Source: Kribbella caucasensis (lineage in GTDB: Bacteria; Actinomycetota; Actinomycetes; Propionibacteriales; Kribbellaceae). Taken from it: a stretch of 64,000 bases of DNA. The stretch is taken from positions 1 through 64,000 of the forward strand of contig NZ_SNWQ01000013.1 in assembly GCF_004361855.1 (NCBI RefSeq), in the 5' to 3' direction. Below, piece after piece: positions 34,949 to 42,916 of the stretch. The notes under the pieces were generated by a model, which had not been told where the DNA came from, did no database searches, and worked only from the letters and a program-made list of their open reading frames with translations. The stretch's first letter is position 1. Each line of letters begins with the position of its first letter. A program made the position numbers and the translations under genes.

Positions 34949-36145
34949 TCAGTAAGTGGTGAGGCGATCGTGGAGGAGGCTTTGCTGGGCTGGATTGGTG
35001 GTGAGAATCAGGGCTCGTTGGTCGGCGGCGCGGGCTTCGGCGGGGTGGTCGGCGGCTCGGAGTAGTTCGGCCCGGGTGGCGTGGAAGAGGGGGTAGTGCT
35101 GGAGATCGGGTTCTAGCGCGTCCAACTCGGTCAGGGCTGCGTGGACGCCATCGACGTACCGGACGGCGACCGTGCGGTGGAGGCGGGTGACGGGGTTGGG
35201 CTGGAGGTGGAGCAGCATGTCGTACAGGACGAGGATCTGCTGCCAGTCGGTGTCGGCCCAGGTGGGTGCTTCGCAGTGGCAGGCGGCGATGGCGGCCTGC
35301 AGTTGATACGGACCGGGTGAGCGGTGGCGTCGGGCCGCTCGGGTGAGCGTGGTTATGGCCTCGGCGATCGCGGTGTGGTCCCACCGGGCGCGGTCTTGGT
35401 CCTGGAGGAGGATCAGGTCTCCCTTGGCGGTGAAGCGGGCCGTCGTACGGGCGCGGTGGAGCCGGATCAGGGCTAGCAGGCCGGCGACCTCGGGTTCGTT
35501 GGGTAGCAGGCCGGCGAGTAGTGCGGTGAGCCATTCGGCGTCGTCGACGAGGTCGCGGGAGTGCGCGCGGTCCGCAGTACTGGACAGGTAGCCCTCGTTG
35601 AACAGTAGATAGATGACGGTCAGGACCTCGTCGAGCCGTTCGGGGAGCTCGTCGTCTTGCGGGATCCGGTACGGGATTCCGGCGTCGGCGATCTTCCGCT
35701 TCGCCCGGGTGATGCGCCGCGCGACGGTCGCCTCGGGGACGAGGAACGCCGCGGCGATCTGGGCCGTGGTGAGACCACAGACCACGCGCAGGGTGAGCGC
35801 GATCTGGGCCTCACGGGCGAGGGCGGGGTGGCAGCAGGTGAAGATCAACCGCAGCCGGTCGTCGGGCGGCGGCTGCTCGGGGGTTTCCAGTTGAGTGAGC
35901 TTCGCGCGGTAGTTGGCTTGCCGGCGCAGTACGTCGAGACCGCGCCGCCGGGCGACGGTGAACAGCCACGCGTCCGGGCGCTCGGGGATGCCCTCCTCGG
36001 GCCAGCGCCGCAGCGCCGCCTCGACGGCGTCCTGGACCAGATCCTCGGCGGCGGAGAAGTCACCGAGCAACGACACCAGCGACGCGGCGAGCCGGCCGGC
36101 GTGATCCCGGACCACGCTAGCCAACTCGTCGGAGGCTTTGGTCAT
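34949..36145 (-). CDS. ECF42-type RNA polymerase sigma factor, second copy
   Basis: The 398-residue protein has region 2 (EDLVQDAVEAALRRWPEEGIP and WLFTVARRRGLDVLRR), region 4 (GLTTAQIAAAFLVPEATVARRITRAKRKI) and the long helical C-terminal extension with VIYLLFNEGYL, PYQLQAAIAACHCE and LLPNEPEVAGLLALI of ECF42. It shares its design with the copy at 2.1-3.3 kb but is clearly diverged. The ATG overlaps the stop of the DGPF gene (ATGA). The two systems in one window suggest separate regulons. Confidence 0.9.
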   Translation of the reverse strand: MTKASDELASVVRDHAGRLAASLVSLLGDFSAAEDLVQDAVEAALRRWPEEGIPERPDAWLFTVARRRGLDVLRRQANYRAKLTQLETPEQPPPDDRLRLIFTCCHPALAREAQIALTLRVVCGLTTAQIAAAFLVPEATVARRITRAKRKIADAGIPYRIPQDDELPERLDEVLTVIYLLFNEGYLSSTADRAHSRDLVDDAEWLTALLAGLLPNEPEVAGLLALIRLHRARTTARFTAKGDLILLQDQDRARWDHTAIAEAITTLTRAARRHRSPGPYQLQAAIAACHCEAPTWADTDWQQILVLYDMLLHLQPNPVTRLHRTVAVRYVDGVHAALTELDALEPDLQHYPLFHATRAELLRAADHPAEARAADQRALILTTNPAQQSLLHDRLTTY

Positions 36146-36507
36146 GGCTCCATGGGGCGGATTTCGACTTCCACGGGGCGGATTTCGATCAGCGGGCAGG
36201 CGGGCCAGGTTCGTACCATCCGGAGCGCCTCGTCCAGATCCTCGACCTCGATCTCGGTGAAGCCGGAGATGACCTCCTTGCCCTCCATGAACGGCCCGTC
36301 GGTGGCGAAGATCCGCCCGCCGTCCAGCCGCACCGTGGTCGCCGCCCGGGCGCCTTGGAGCTTGCCGGTGGTGGCCCGGATCTTGTCAGCGTGATCCGCG
36401 AACCACTGTCGGACCCGCCGATGGACCTCCGCCACTTCCGGTGGGCTCATCGCCGCGATCTCTTTCTCGTACTCCTCGGTGTCGACGAACATCAGCACAT
36501 ACTTCAC
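36142..36507 (-). CDS. DGPF (YCII-related) protein, second copy
   Basis: The 121-residue protein carries FATDGPFMEGKEVISGFTEIEVEDLDEALRM. The start GTG 36507 (MKYVLMFVDT) has AGGAGGT nine bases upstream, and DGPF proteins typically begin MKY; the GTG at 36516 abuts that ribosome binding site and is unlikely. It is paired with the ECF42 gene by a four-base overlap. A VOC gene lies 40 bases upstream in the same direction. Confidence 0.85.
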   Translation of the reverse strand: MKYVLMFVDTEEYEKEIAAMSPPEVAEVHRRVRQWFADHADKIRATTGKLQGARAATTVRLDGGRIFATDGPFMEGKEVISGFTEIEVEDLDEALRMVRTWPACPLIEIRPVEVEIRPMEP

Positions 36508-36547
36508 TTTCGGCACACCTCCTCTGGTCAGTCTGTCCGATCGTGGG

Positions 36548-36946
36548 TCAGCCGGCGGGGAGGTTGGCGTACAGATCGATCCCGTTCCCGGCCGGGTCGG
36601 CCACGGTGGCGTACCGCATCCCCCAGAACGCGTCGAAGGGCTCCTGCAGGCTGGTGACGCCGGTTGCCACCAGTTCGGCGTACTTCGCGTCGACGTCGGC
36701 GGGGGTCGGGAACTCGAACGCGAGGAACGTGCGGCCGCTCGTCGGCGGAGTCCAGTTCGCGGTGCTCTTGGCGCGCAGGTCGTCGGTGTCGAGCATGAGA
36801 TGGAACCCGTTGGGCAGGTCGCATCCCGCGTGATCGGTCGGCACGTGCGGATCCGGGATGAACTCGAGGCCGAGCTGCCGGTAGAAGGCGATCGCCGCGC
36901 CGAGATCGGTAACCGCGATATCGAGCACGTTCGCAGTGGGGTTCAT
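36548..36946 (-). CDS. VOC-superfamily (glyoxalase-like) protein
   Basis: The 132-residue protein shows the paired beta-alpha-beta-beta-beta modules of the vicinal oxygen chelate fold: VLDIAVTDLGAAIAFYRQLGLEF and GVTSLQEPFDAFWGMRYATVADPAGNGIDLY. GGGAG precedes the ATG. It may be a metal-dependent dioxygenase, isomerase or a binding protein; residues do not decide. It sits in a run MerR, VOC, DGPF, ECF42, all minus strand and closely spaced. Confidence 0.85.
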   Translation of the reverse strand: MNPTANVLDIAVTDLGAAIAFYRQLGLEFIPDPHVPTDHAGCDLPNGFHLMLDTDDLRAKSTANWTPPTSGRTFLAFEFPTPADVDAKYAELVATGVTSLQEPFDAFWGMRYATVADPAGNGIDLYANLPAG

Positions 36947-36978
36947 GGTTGATCTCCCGTCGTCGTGAGGTGGTTACA

Positions 36979-37752
36979 TCAGGGAGACGATCGGGAGCCC
37001 GCGCGATCCGACAGACGCAGGTCGTGGCGGATGAGGGAGTCGAGTTGTTGCCAGGCGGGGGACAAGGCGTTGACGGCGCCCTGGACCAGCTGGGAGATGT
37101 CGGTCGCTTGTCCGGGGAGGTCGCCCGGTCCGTAGCGCTGTCTTGTCGCTTGGACGATGCGCCGGGCGAGATCGGTGAGGAACGGGTCGCGCGGGTCGAG
37201 GTCGTGCGCGTGGTCGTAGTCGAGGTAGAGCTGCCGGAGGTCCGGGTCGGTCAGGGCGTCGGCCTGGTCTTTGAAGAGCTCGGGGGCCGTCTCGGGGTGG
37301 GTGGCGAACACGAGGATCCACAGGTCGCGCTCCATCGCGACCCATCGCGCGCTGAACCCGAGCTCAGCCAGTCCCTGCAGGTGGTGGTCGACCTCGGCGG
37401 GAAGCAGTCGGGTGGCGCCCTCGGCGAGTTCGCGCAGTCGCCGCTGGGTTTGGCGCAGGCTTCGGATGCGTACTCCGAGATCGTCGTCGATCTGGGCGAT
37501 GGCACCTCGGAAGATCTCGTCCGGTGCTGCCTTGAGTTCGCGGATCCTGGCCAGCGGTACGCCGGCCTCGGCCAGCGTCCGGATCTTGATCAGCTCGACC
37601 ACATCGTGGGCGGTGTAACGCCGGTAGCCGGACGAGTCCCGCTCGGGCTCGGGGAGCAGTCCCTTGTTGTGGTAGACGCGGACGGTCTTGGTCGACACGC
37701 CGACGTACCGAGCGAGCTGTCCGATGGTGAGCACGTCCCCATGATCGCGCAC
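36979..37752 (-). CDS. MerR-family regulator with ligand-binding C-terminal domain
   Basis: The 257-residue protein starts MRDHGDVLTIGQLARYVGVSTKTVRVYHNKGLLPEPERD, a MerR winged helix (about 7-75; GYRRYTAHDVVELIKIRTLAEAGVPLARI). The 150-residue C-terminal half is helical and similar to TipAS-type effector domains in length. An alternative GTG start six codons on is possible. A near-perfect MerR operator lies 4-25 bases upstream, shared with the divergent 95-residue gene. Its regulon probably includes both. Confidence 0.85.
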   Translation of the reverse strand: MRDHGDVLTIGQLARYVGVSTKTVRVYHNKGLLPEPERDSSGYRRYTAHDVVELIKIRTLAEAGVPLARIRELKAAPDEIFRGAIAQIDDDLGVRIRSLRQTQRRLRELAEGATRLLPAEVDHHLQGLAELGFSARWVAMERDLWILVFATHPETAPELFKDQADALTDPDLRQLYLDYDHAHDLDPRDPFLTDLARRIVQATRQRYGPGDLPGQATDISQLVQGAVNALSPAWQQLDSLIRHDLRLSDRAGSRSSP

Positions 37753-37755
37753 TTG

Positions 37756-37777
37756 ACCTTGCCCTTAAGGTAAAGGT
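37756..37777. promoter_or_regulatory. MerR operator, ACCTT-gc-CCTTAAGG-ta-AAGGT
   Basis: The 22-base dyad is symmetric except for its two spacer pairs. On the minus strand it fills a 19-base spacer between TTCAAC and TCAAGT, the elongated spacing typical of MerR-activated promoters. On the plus strand TTGACC lies at its left side. It lies between the MerR gene and the divergent 95-residue gene. Confidence 0.75.
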
Positions 37778-37783
37778 TGAACC

Positions 37784-38071
37784 ATGGCTGGTATGACGAA
37801 CCTCGACCGGGAGACCCTGCGCGCACTGGCCGACGAGGGCAACGAAAAGGCCCTGGACCGCCTGGCCGACCTCGCCGACGAACGCGGCGACCTCGCCGAA
37901 CTGAACGATTTACTCGACGAAGGCAGCGAACGCGCCGGCACGTTCCTGACCCGCCGCGCCGTAGCCGCAGGCGACCTCCGAGAACTCCAACGCCTCTCCG
38001 ACGCCGGCGCCGAAGAAGCAACCGAAGAACTCGACCGCCTACTCGACACCCCTGGCGCCGATCGAGACTGA
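37784..38071 (+). CDS. 95-residue helical repeat protein
   Basis: The sequence MAGMTNLDRETLRALADEGN continues with repeating units around LDRLADLADERGDLAEL, which predict three to four amphipathic helices of tetratricopeptide or Sel1-like spacing. It is strongly acidic. It is transcribed divergently from the MerR gene across the shared operator and may be its target. I know no named family; a role as a small scaffold or adaptor is only a guess. Confidence 0.7.
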   Translation: MAGMTNLDRETLRALADEGNEKALDRLADLADERGDLAELNDLLDEGSERAGTFLTRRAVAAGDLRELQRLSDAGAEEATEELDRLLDTPGADRD

Positions 38072-38142
38072 GATCCCGTCGGCGCGGCCGGGAACCGCAC
38101 CTCTCGCGGCGGTGTAGAGAGGGGGAGCGGATAGGAGGCGGC

Positions 38143-38688
38143 ATTAGCTCGGTTGATGAGGGTGCGGTTGTTGAGCGGGTCCGTGGGGGTGATTCGGGCG
38201 CCTACGCGGAACTGGTGGTGGCGCATGCCCCGGTGGCGCAGCGGATGGCGGTGTTGCTGGGGGCGGGGGCGGATGCGGACGACGTGGTGCAGGAGTCGTT
38301 CGTGAAGGCGTACCGGGCGCTCGGGAGCTTCCGGAAGGGGTCGGCGTTCCGGCCGTGGTTGTTGCGGATCGTGGCGAACGAGACGCGCAATCTGCAGAGG
38401 TCGCGGAGTCGTCGTGCGCGTCGGGAGGAACTGGCGAGCGTTCCGGAGGACGTGCTCGATCCGGCGGTCGAGGTGCTGTCCGCTGAGCGGCGTCGGGAGT
38501 TGCTGGACGCGTTGCGGGCGCTACCGGAGCAGTACCGGCTGGTCGTCACCTGCAGGTATCTGCTGGAGCTGGACGAACAGGAGACCGCGACCGTGCTGGG
38601 TTGGCCGCGCGGCACGGTCAAGTCGCGGCTCCACCGTGCGCTGGAACGACTGCGCAGTCAGTTACCCGACAAGGAGGTGCAGCGATGA
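38143..38688 (+). CDS. ECF sigma factor with apparent ATT start codon
   Basis: The product has ECF region 2 (DSGAYAELVVAHAPVAQRMAVLL, ADDVVQESFVKAYRALGSF and FRPWLLRIVANETRN) and region 4 (LPEQYRLVVTCRYLLELDEQETATVLGWPRGTVKSRLHRAL). From 38072 to the region-2 core there is no in-frame ATG, GTG, TTG or CTG. The best start is ATT at 38143, four bases after a perfect AGGAGG (38133-38138), giving 181 residues beginning ISSVDEGAVVERV. The frame is open further upstream, but that overlaps the 95-residue gene. The stop overlaps the anti-sigma ATG (ATGA). Confidence 0.8.
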   Translation: MSSVDEGAVVERVRGGDSGAYAELVVAHAPVAQRMAVLLGAGADADDVVQESFVKAYRALGSFRKGSAFRPWLLRIVANETRNLQRSRSRRARREELASVPEDVLDPAVEVLSAERRRELLDALRALPEQYRLVVTCRYLLELDEQETATVLGWPRGTVKSRLHRALERLRSQLPDKEVQR

Positions 38689-39380
38689 CCGACGAGCAGC
38701 TTGCTGACGAACTGCGCTCGCTCGGGCGTTCCGTCGTACCGCCCGTTGCCGAGGGGCTGACCACGGCCGTGCTGGAGCGAGTGGCGGATCAACCGGTACG
38801 CCGTACGCCGCTTGACGTGATCCGGAGCAAGTGGCGCGCGTTGTTGGCTCTGTTCGCAGTACTGGTTGCCGGTCTTGCGTTGACGCCTCCCGTCCGGGCT
38901 GCCGTGGCGGAGTGGTTGAGCATCGGGGGAGTGGAGGCGCGACCGGTACCGAGTGGCCCGAGTACTGCGCCGGCTCCGCCGGTCGTCACTGGACGGTTGT
39001 CGTTGGAGGACGCCGGGCGGCGCGCGGGATTCGTGCCGGTCGTGCCGAAGGTGCTCGGTACTCCGACCGGTGTGGAGGCCTCGACCGGCATGATCGCGAT
39101 GGGCTGGCAGACGGGGCAAAGACTGGAGCAGTTCGCCGCCGAGTTGTCCCCGCTCTACGTGAAGAAGTACCACTCCAGCCTCGAACCGGTCGACGGCGTC
39201 GAGGGCTATTGGTTCCCCACCCCGCACGACTTGGTACTGCTGGACAAGGACGGCAACGAGCGGGTCGAACGGGTCGCCGGGGCGACGCTGGTCTGGGTGT
39301 ACGACGGACTGACCTTCCGGCTCGAAGGCGTTGCGGACAAGGCCCGCGCGACCGAGATCGCTGTATCCGCAACGAGGTAG
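38685..39380 (+). CDS. Membrane-bound anti-sigma factor
   Basis: The 231-residue protein has a short cytosolic N-terminal part (about 1-48), one transmembrane helix (about 49-67, WRALLALFAVLVAGLALT) and an extracytoplasmic domain with the tandem DAGRRAGFVPVVPKVLG and the LVLLDKDGNERVERVAG segment. It starts within the sigma gene stop and is almost certainly the cognate anti-sigma factor. There is no HxxxCxxC zinc motif, so it is not a ZAS-type thiol sensor. The signal, likely envelope-related, is not known. Confidence 0.83.
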   Translation: MTDEQLADELRSLGRSVVPPVAEGLTTAVLERVADQPVRRTPLDVIRSKWRALLALFAVLVAGLALTPPVRAAVAEWLSIGGVEARPVPSGPSTAPAPPVVTGRLSLEDAGRRAGFVPVVPKVLGTPTGVEASTGMIAMGWQTGQRLEQFAAELSPLYVKKYHSSLEPVDGVEGYWFPTPHDLVLLDKDGNERVERVAGATLVWVYDGLTFRLEGVADKARATEIAVSATR

Positions 39381-39480
39381 GCGGACGCAATCGTCGGCAC
39401 TCCGGGTCGGCGCGACGGGTGCACTCCGCATCGCATAGAGTGACCGAGGTCGCACAACCCGGACGGGAAGGAACGCCGCG

Positions 39481-40305
39481 ATGGCCGCAGAAGGCGCGCA
39501 GGGCCGTGAAGAGACGGTGATCCCCGGCATCGACGCGACGAAGCCGAGTATCGCTCGCACCTATGACTACCTTCTTGGTGGCAAGGACAACTACGCGGTC
39601 GACCGGGCCCTCGCGGACAAGTTCATCAACGACCTGCCGGGTTCGCGGGCGATTGCTTTCGACAACCGCGGTGTGCTGACCCGCGCGGTCAAGGAGATCG
39701 TGGTCAACACGCCGGTGCGGCAGTTCCTCGATCTGGGCAGCGGGCTGCCGACTGCGGACAACGTGCACCAGGTCGCCCAGCGGCACGCACCCGGGTCCAA
39801 GGTCGTGTACGTCGACAACGACCCCGTCGTACTGGCGCACGGCCGGGCACTGCTCGCCGAGAACAAGGACACGACCGTCTTCCAGGCCGATCTCCGTGAC
39901 TCCACCGGGATCTACGAGAGCCAGGAGACCCGGGACTTCATCGACTTCGAGCAGCCGGTCGCGATCATCCTCAGCGCGATCCTGCACCACCTGAACGACG
40001 ACGAGGACCCGGCGGCGCTGGTCAAGTTCTGGGTCGACCGGATCCCGGCCGGCAGCTACGTGTTCATCAGCCACTTCCGCAGCGAGAACGATCCGCGCAG
40101 CGCCCAAATGCAAGAGCTGCTGCAGGGTTCGCTGGGTCGCGGCCGCTGGCGGACCGACGAGGAGATCATCGCCCTCTTCGGTGACGAGCTGACGATTCTC
40201 GAGCCCGGCCTGGTCCCCGCGGCCGAGTGGCGTCCGACCGAGCCGCCGGAAGAACTCACCGCCTGGGAGCGCCTCATCGCAGCCGCCCTCGCCGTCAAAC
40301 CCTGA
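39481..40305 (+). CDS. SAM-dependent methyltransferase of the DUF574 family
   Basis: The 274-residue protein opens with the family signature PSIARTYDYLLGGKDNYAVDRALADK (about 20-45), followed by FLDLGSGLPTADNVHQVA (SAM loop) and VVYVDNDPVVLAHGRALL. DUF574 proteins are abundant in Streptomyces and relatives, often in many copies; few have defined substrates. A ribosome binding site (GGGAAGGA) precedes the ATG. It is transcribed alone. Confidence 0.9.
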   Translation: MAAEGAQGREETVIPGIDATKPSIARTYDYLLGGKDNYAVDRALADKFINDLPGSRAIAFDNRGVLTRAVKEIVVNTPVRQFLDLGSGLPTADNVHQVAQRHAPGSKVVYVDNDPVVLAHGRALLAENKDTTVFQADLRDSTGIYESQETRDFIDFEQPVAIILSAILHHLNDDEDPAALVKFWVDRIPAGSYVFISHFRSENDPRSAQMQELLQGSLGRGRWRTDEEIIALFGDELTILEPGLVPAAEWRPTEPPEELTAWERLIAAALAVKP

Positions 40306-40339
40306 GCAGCCCCAACCCTCGCCTCAGCGGCCCTAGCCC

Positions 40340-41071
40340 TCAGCGGCCGTAGACCGAGACGTGCTTGCCTTCGCCGGTGTACGGCTCGTGGTTCCAGCCA
40401 CCCCAGCGGTCCACGAGGCGTAGGCCGGCGATCCGGGCCATCAGGTCGAGTTCGGTCGGCCATGCCAGGCGGCAGGAGATCGGCGACAACCGGACGCCGC
40501 CGGCGTCGAGGCGGACGTGGTTCTCGTCCAGGATCTGGGTCGCCGGGTCGTAGCGGCAGACGTCGAGTACGACGGCCGAGGCCCCGACGTGTTCGGCGTT
40601 GACATAGGAGTTGCTCGGCAGCCACGCACTCGGTACGGCGGCCTCGACCAGGAACACGCCCTCGTCGTCGAGATGCCGGGCAGCGTTCTCGAAGCAGCGG
40701 ACCTGGTCGTCCTGCGTGAGCAGGTTGAAGATCGTGTTGAAGACCAGATACACGAGCGGGTACGTCCGGCCCGTCGTGGTCGTCGTCATGTCGCCGACCA
40801 GGACCTCCAGCAAGGCCCCACCCGGCTTGCTCCGCAACTGCTCGACCATGTCCGGCGACAGTTCGATCCCGTCGACCCGGATCCCGCGTGCCGACAACGG
40901 CAGCCCGATCCGGCCCGTCCCGATCGCGAACTCGAGCGCCGAGTCCCCCTTCGCCAACTCGGCCAGCTTCGCGACCGCCGCGTCCTCGTCGCCGCGCGCC
41001 GAATTGTCGTAACTGGCCGCGACCTCGGGCCCGAAGCTGTTCGCCGGTTCAAATCCACGCATGCGCGCCAT
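40340..41071 (-). CDS. Class I SAM-dependent methyltransferase
   Basis: The 243-residue protein starts MARMRGFEPANSFGPEVAASYD and has ALEFAIGTGRIGLPLS (motif I), VDGIELSPDMVEQL and FNTIFNLLTQDDQVRCFENAARHL. This is the Methyltransf_25-like group that often uses small polyketide or amino-acid substrates. ATG 41071 is preferred with GGGGGCG upstream; the codons before it are not conserved in type. It follows the GNAT gene by 40 bases on the same strand, so the two may be one operon. Confidence 0.82.
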   Translation of the reverse strand: MARMRGFEPANSFGPEVAASYDNSARGDEDAAVAKLAELAKGDSALEFAIGTGRIGLPLSARGIRVDGIELSPDMVEQLRSKPGGALLEVLVGDMTTTTTGRTYPLVYLVFNTIFNLLTQDDQVRCFENAARHLDDEGVFLVEAAVPSAWLPSNSYVNAEHVGASAVVLDVCRYDPATQILDENHVRLDAGGVRLSPISCRLAWPTELDLMARIAGLRLVDRWGGWNHEPYTGEGKHVSVYGR

Positions 41072-41110
41072 TCTGTCGACGCCCCCACAGCCCAGCAACG
41101 GAATTAGCCG

Positions 41111-41632
41111 CTATTGACCCGACAGGCTGCTGGATGTCCTTGGCGCAAGTTCGCGCCAATAGATCAGGGCGCCCTCGTTGCCCTGGACGTTGGGGATGGA
41201 GCCGATCACCTTGAAGCCGACGCTCTCGTAGAGGCGACGGGAAGGATTGCTCTCCATCACGAGGTTGAACATCATCGCGGTGTAGCCATCGGCGGTCGCC
41301 TGGTGGAGCGAATGCTCGACAAGTTTGCGCCCGATGCCCCGACGCCGCACCGAGCGAGCTACGAGGTAGCCCCCTTGCGCGATGTGTGCCGCAAAGGCGG
41401 GGAAGTTGGGACGGAGAAAATAGCCGCCGGCCATGACCCCGTCCAGATGCGCGGCATAGACGGCTCGGTCCCGGACCCACCCCTCGTTGAAGGTCTGCCT
41501 CAGCGGCTTTCCGTGCTGAGGCTCGGCCCCACCGTCGGCCGCCATTTCGGCATAGATACCAAAGAGCGCGTCGATGTCGCTCGGCCCCGCGGGCACGATC
41601 CGAAGGCTGCTGAGGTCCTTGCTCGGCTCCAT
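41111..41632 (-). CDS. GNAT-family N-acetyltransferase
   Basis: The 173-residue protein has the GNAT core: LRIVPAGPSDIDALFGIYAEM, YLVARSVRRRGIGRKLVEHSL with the acetyl-CoA loop RRRGIG, and NPSRRLYESVGFKVIG. Substrate is not evident. It lies upstream of the methyltransferase on the same strand. Confidence 0.85.
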   Translation of the reverse strand: MEPSKDLSSLRIVPAGPSDIDALFGIYAEMAADGGAEPQHGKPLRQTFNEGWVRDRAVYAAHLDGVMAGGYFLRPNFPAFAAHIAQGGYLVARSVRRRGIGRKLVEHSLHQATADGYTAMMFNLVMESNPSRRLYESVGFKVIGSIPNVQGNEGALIYWRELAPRTSSSLSGQ

Positions 41633-41734
41633 CCCGGCAGCCTACGCGGACATCTTCAACCCAACCCGCCGCTTGACGGAACCGGTGGGGGAGGGGCGGT
41701 GTAGATGGGGTAACTGGACTTGATGGAGGGCGTC

Positions 41735-42478
41735 ATGGGGCGTTGGGTGCGTCGGGTGGTTCTGCTGATGGTGCTGGTGGTCGCGTCGGCCGGGTTTGCG
41801 GGGCCGGCTCAGGCGGGTGGGCCGACCAGTGTGTTGTTGAGTGCGCCTCCGAAGGTGGTTGCCGTCGGCTACGACGATCCGGCGTACACCAATCTGATGC
41901 AGGTGGTGACGGCCGCGAGCAGTACGGCGTCGTCCGGAGGTGAGGAGCACGCGGTCGGGCGGTTCGTCCGGGCGACCTGGCTGATCCACGACATGTCGGT
42001 CTGGCGGCTCGACGTCATCTATCTCGACGCGCCGGGCGGGCCGTGGGTCGCGACGTCCGAGGACCACACCGGTCGGGGGATGCCAGAGCAGCTGAGCTGG
42101 CATCGCGTGAGCAATCCCAAGAAGCTGCTCGATGTGCTCGGCAGCCTTGGACTGCTGGGCAAGGGATCGTACGGCGGACCCACGGGTGCGCCTGGCACCA
42201 TCACGGACGACGCGACCAACTCGAACGGCGACGGGGCGACGACCGGCAACGGTTCGACGAACGGTGACGGTACGACGAACGGTGACGGTACGACGAGCAA
42301 CGCCGCCGCGCCGGCATCGACTGAGACCCAAGCGGCGACCGACTCGTCGATCATGACCGGATGGCGCTGGGTGATCCCCGGATTCCTGCTCGGCGCGATC
42401 ATCGCCTTCGTCGCCACCCGGCTGATCCCGAAACGCCGGGACTGGGAGCTCATCGACGCCGAGGAGACGTCAACCTGA
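41735..42478 (+). CDS. Secreted, C-terminally membrane-anchored protein
   Basis: The 247-residue protein has a signal peptide (MGRWVRRVVLLMVLVVASAGF, predicted cleavage after AQA near residue 30), an extracytoplasmic domain of about 120 residues, a Gly/Asn/Thr-rich linker made by DNA repeats, and a C-terminal helix (WVIPGFLLGAIIAFVATRL) with a basic end. No LPxTG is present; anchoring is by the helix. I do not recognise the external domain. GGAGGG lies before ATG 41735; another ATG at 41723 is possible. Confidence 0.7.
   Translation: MGRWVRRVVLLMVLVVASAGFAGPAQAGGPTSVLLSAPPKVVAVGYDDPAYTNLMQVVTAASSTASSGGEEHAVGRFVRATWLIHDMSVWRLDVIYLDAPGGPWVATSEDHTGRGMPEQLSWHRVSNPKKLLDVLGSLGLLGKGSYGGPTGAPGTITDDATNSNGDGATTGNGSTNGDGTTNGDGTTSNAAAPASTETQAATDSSIMTGWRWVIPGFLLGAIIAFVATRLIPKRRDWELIDAEETST
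42254..42289 (+). repeat. 18-bp tandem repeat in the linker of the anchored protein
   Basis: Two copies of (A/T)CGACGAACGGTGACGGT lie head to tail and encode repeated STNGDG/TTNGDG units. Copy number may vary between strains. Confidence 0.6.
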
Positions 42479-42479
42479 C

Positions 42480-42843
42480 CCGAGCCGCCAGACCCGTACC
42501 GCTGAACTCCGGCTACGACCTCACCCGCAAGGTCTTCAAGACCGCCCGCCCGACGGCTCTTGTGATGGGCAACGAGCGGATGGCCACCGCCGCCCTACTG
42601 GCCCTCCACGAGATGTCCCTCCGGGTCCCCGACGACGTCAGCCTGGTCGGGTACGACGACCAGCCGGACCTGGCCGACAACCTCCACCCGCGCCTCACCA
42701 CCGTCGTACTCCCGCACTACGAAATGGGCCGAGCCGCCGGCCGCATCATCACCAGCCCGGAAGACCCCGACCTATCCGGCCCGTTGATGGTCGACTGTCC
42801 GCTGGTGGAGCGAGACTCGGTCGGCCCACCTCGGGAGAACTAG
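42480..42843 (+). pseudogene. LacI-family regulator remnant, C-terminal third only
   Basis: The frame from about 42480 encodes about 120 residues matching the end of a LacI/GalR sensor domain: GYDLTRKVFKTARPTALVMGNERMATAALLALHEM, VPDDVSLVGYDDQPDLADNLHPRLTTVVLPHYEMG. The DNA-binding head and two thirds of the sensor are missing. It follows the anchored-protein stop by one or two bases with no start codon of its own. It is a broken gene. Confidence 0.8.
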
Positions 42844-42916
42844 TGCAACAGGACCCGGTTGGTGGGAGACTCTGGCCGACCGTCCGGCTGGTGTTGCGTT
42901 CATGTCAGGAGTGTTC

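Noticed and set aside
33360..35534. 724-codon extended TldD reading
   Set aside because: The extra N-terminal part lies antisense-free but within the ECF42 gene in another frame and is Arg/Pro-rich; TldD proteins are about 500 residues.
36508..36516. GTG 36516 as start of the second DGPF gene
   Set aside because: It abuts the AGGAGGT ribosome binding site with no spacing; GTG 36507 has correct spacing and the MKY family start.
37777..38142. Long N-terminal extension of the ECF sigma factor
   Set aside because: It would overlap the whole 95-residue gene and encodes an Arg/Pro-rich sequence unlike any sigma factor.
41046..41056. GGTTCAAATCC, identical to a tRNA T-arm
   Set aside because: No cloverleaf partners or acceptor stem surround it, and it is the codons for RGFEP at the start of a methyltransferase on the other strand.
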